64,000 bases of DNA from Angomonas deanei. Its lineage: Eukaryota; Euglenozoa; Kinetoplastea; Trypanosomatida; Trypanosomatidae. Below the pieces are notes generated by a model, which had not been told where the DNA came from, made no database searches, and worked only from the letters and a program-made list of their open reading frames with translations. The stretch is taken from NCBI GenBank assembly GCA_903995115.1, contig LR877159.1:536501-600500 (forward strand), written 5' to 3'. A program made the position numbers and the translations under genes. Shown piece by piece: positions 62,392-64,000 of the stretch; the stretch's first letter is position 1; each line of letters opens with the position of its first letter.

Positions 62392-64000
62392 TCCGATGAG
62401 TTACCGAACGGTGATGCACGAAATAATGCACGCGCTTGGGTTTTTATACCTAGATGTCGTTCCAGTGCAAATGCGGGGGAAAAGTGTGAATCTTGTGACA
62501 TCACCGAAGGTCAAGGCGAAAGCGGCAGAACACTACAATTGTCCCGACTTAGAAGGCATGGAGGTGGATGATGACGGTGGGGAAGGCGTACGAGGGAGCC
62601 ACTGGAAATCACGAACGGCAAAAGATGAACTTATGGCTGGGCTCATCAGCCCTGTCATGTTTCTTTCCCCAATGACACTCGCCTACATGGAGGACGCCGG
62701 ATTATACACCCCAGACTATGACCAAGCGGACATCTTACCGTACGGCCATGATGCTGGATGCAACTTTGTCAGGAAACCCTGCATCTCAGGCGGCGTCTCG
62801 GCTTACCCTCAGTATTTTCCGAGCGCGAATACTGGGCAGTTATGCACCTCGGATTATGGAGCAGTTGGCTGGTTCCGGTCTCGCAATCGGGCGTGTCCTG
62901 ACCCAGTGTACGATTACTTTGGGGACGGTATGTGTGTCCCCGAGGCCCGCTTGGACTACTGTACCTATTACCTAAAGCGGAAACTTTGTTCTACTTCCGA
63001 CACAGAGTGGACCAGCCGCTGTTTCAATAGATTTGACGGATCTAACGCAGAGTGCCTTCCCGTTTCGTGTAATTTTGATACGCAAACCTATACAGTTGGG
63101 GGAGTCACCTGCACTCCCGGTGAAAGTGTAACAGTGGACGCCGTATCCTATAAGTGCCTGCGCTTTTATGAGGCTTGTCCATACCGTATGATCATCGACC
63201 CCGTAAAGCCCTGTACCGCCAATTGCAAGACGTGCAACAATGGTGTCTGTGAAGCCTGCAACGACCCGTACGTGCTTTCGACCTCCAAAACGTGTCAGCT
63301 CCCCACCCTCCACCTGTACCACGAATTGCAAGACGTGCAACAATGGTGTCTGCGAAGCCTGCAACGACCCGTACGTACTTTCGACCTCCAAAACGTGTCA
63401 GCTCCCCACTCCCGACTGTACCGCGAATTGCAAGACGTGCAACAATGGTGTCTGCGAAGCCTGCAACGACCCGTACGTGCTTTCGACCTCCAAAACGTGT
63501 CAGCTCCCCACCCCCACCTGTACCACGAATTGCAAGACGTGCAACAATGGTGTCTGCGAAGCCTGCAACGACCCGTACGTACTTTCGGCCTCCAAAACGT
63601 GTCAGCTCCCCACCCCCACCTGTACCGCGAATTGCAAGACGTGCAACAATGGTGTCTGCGAAGCCTGCAACGACCCGTACGTGCTTTCGACCTCCAAAAC
63701 GTGTCAGCTCCCCACCCCCACCTGTACCACGAATTGCAAGACGTGCAACAATGGTGTCTGCGAAGCCTGCAACGACCCGTACGTGCTTTCTACCTCCAAA
63801 ACGTGTCAGCTCCCCACCTCCACCTGTACCGCGAATTGCAAGACGTGCAACAATGGTGTCTGCGAAGCCTGCAACGACCCGTACGTACTTTCGGCCTCCA
63901 AAACGTGTCAGCTCCCCACCCCCACCTGTACCGCGAATTGCAAGACGTGCAACAATGGCGTTTGCTCCCAATGCGAAGACACACACATGATTACATCTGA
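62298..64000 (+). CDS. GP63: GP63 surface metalloprotease 2, catalytic part and repeats (runs off the window)
   Basis: The frame carries AWALYCMKNGKGRPVVGV, the zinc motif VMHEIMHALGFLYLD, the distal His (GSHWKSRTAKDELMAG), the conserved Cys-rich region (DYFGDGMC, DYCTYYLKRKLC, RCFNRFDGSNAEC) and the beginning of a cysteine-rich array (NCKTCNNGVCEACNDPYVLS). A second +1 shift occurs at 63305-63310, where one unit has an extra base compared with the others; from there the natural reading (CTANCKTCNNGVC) is in another frame and the frame listed here reads a shadow. The gene is incomplete at the right edge. No transmembrane tail is visible within the window. Confidence 0.75.
63206..63990 (+). 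repeat. 102-bp tandem array, eight units of gp63-2
   Basis: At least eight 34-residue units with Cys spacing C-x3-C-x2-C-x4-C-x2-C-x11-C and the linker QLPTPT. Variants T/A in TTN/TAN and LST/LSA. The last unit seen is divergent (NNGVCSQCEDTHMI), so the array may end there, a few bases before the window edge. Confidence 0.85.

Noticed and set aside
63192-63990. Open frames on both strands across the 102-bp repeats
   Set aside because: The same by-product: the unit is a multiple of three. Only the frame with conserved Cys spacing is meaningful.

Overview
The window looks like nuclear DNA of a trypanosomatid (kinetoplastid) flagellate. From position 111 to about 55,900 every gene lies on the minus strand, intron-less and closely packed, as in a polycistronic transcription unit. 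Upstream of many start codons the minus strand carries a pyrimidine tract followed by an AG, which is the arrangement of spliced-leader trans-splicing acceptors. The gene content agrees: GP63 (leishmanolysin) surface proteases, a PEX11-type glycosomal protein, a VP39-like cap methyltransferase, two TFIIS-type factors, and flagellar genes (DNAI1-type dynein intermediate chain, enkurin). The tight spacing and AT-rich spacers with AAT microsatellites would suit a compact genome, but I cannot name the species.

Layout, in the order the minus-strand genes are transcribed (right to left): a PDK/BCKDK-type mitochondrial kinase (two frames), a CALM/AP180 clathrin adaptor, a small mitochondrial-like protein, ribosomal protein uL22, a helical protein, a membrane protein with a Gln/Trp-rich tail, a degenerate J-domain protein (two frames), an RCR-type E3 ligase, a DUF3592-like membrane protein, enkurin, a cap 2'-O-methyltransferase, a WD40 protein, an ankyrin/TPR protein, PEX11, an uncharacterised protein, a phosducin-like protein, a tandem AAA ATPase, a HEAT-repeat phosphatase regulator, two TFIIS-type factors, a ubiquitin-like protein, a CHK2-like FHA kinase, an RBBP4-like WD40 protein, a DDX56/Dbp9-type helicase, an SZT2-like giant protein (two frames), a PPP-family phosphatase, the dynein intermediate chain, an FCP1-like phosphatase, the Listerin E3 ligase (two frames) and a terminal hypothetical protein. 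As usual for such units, neighbours are not obviously linked in function.

At about 55.9-56.5 kb transcription diverges. This strand-switch region holds a GC-rich island unlike its flanks. To the right, on the plus strand, lie two GP63 genes, each carrying a long tandem array of cysteine-rich units after the protease domain: 18 units of 99 bp in the first, and at least 8 units of 102 bp in the second, which runs off the window. The units have different sequences but almost the same cysteine spacing.

Four minus-strand genes (Listerin, SZT2-like, J-domain, PDK-like) and the second GP63 are split into consecutive reading frames, always in the +1 sense and always explicable by one surplus base in a short homopolymer. 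This pattern suggests sequence errors rather than biology, but it should be tested. The most interesting biology is the RCR-type ligase, which appears to lack the second (esterifying) cysteine of its family, and the GP63 repeat arrays, the first of which has an in-frame stop between the repeats and a transmembrane tail.
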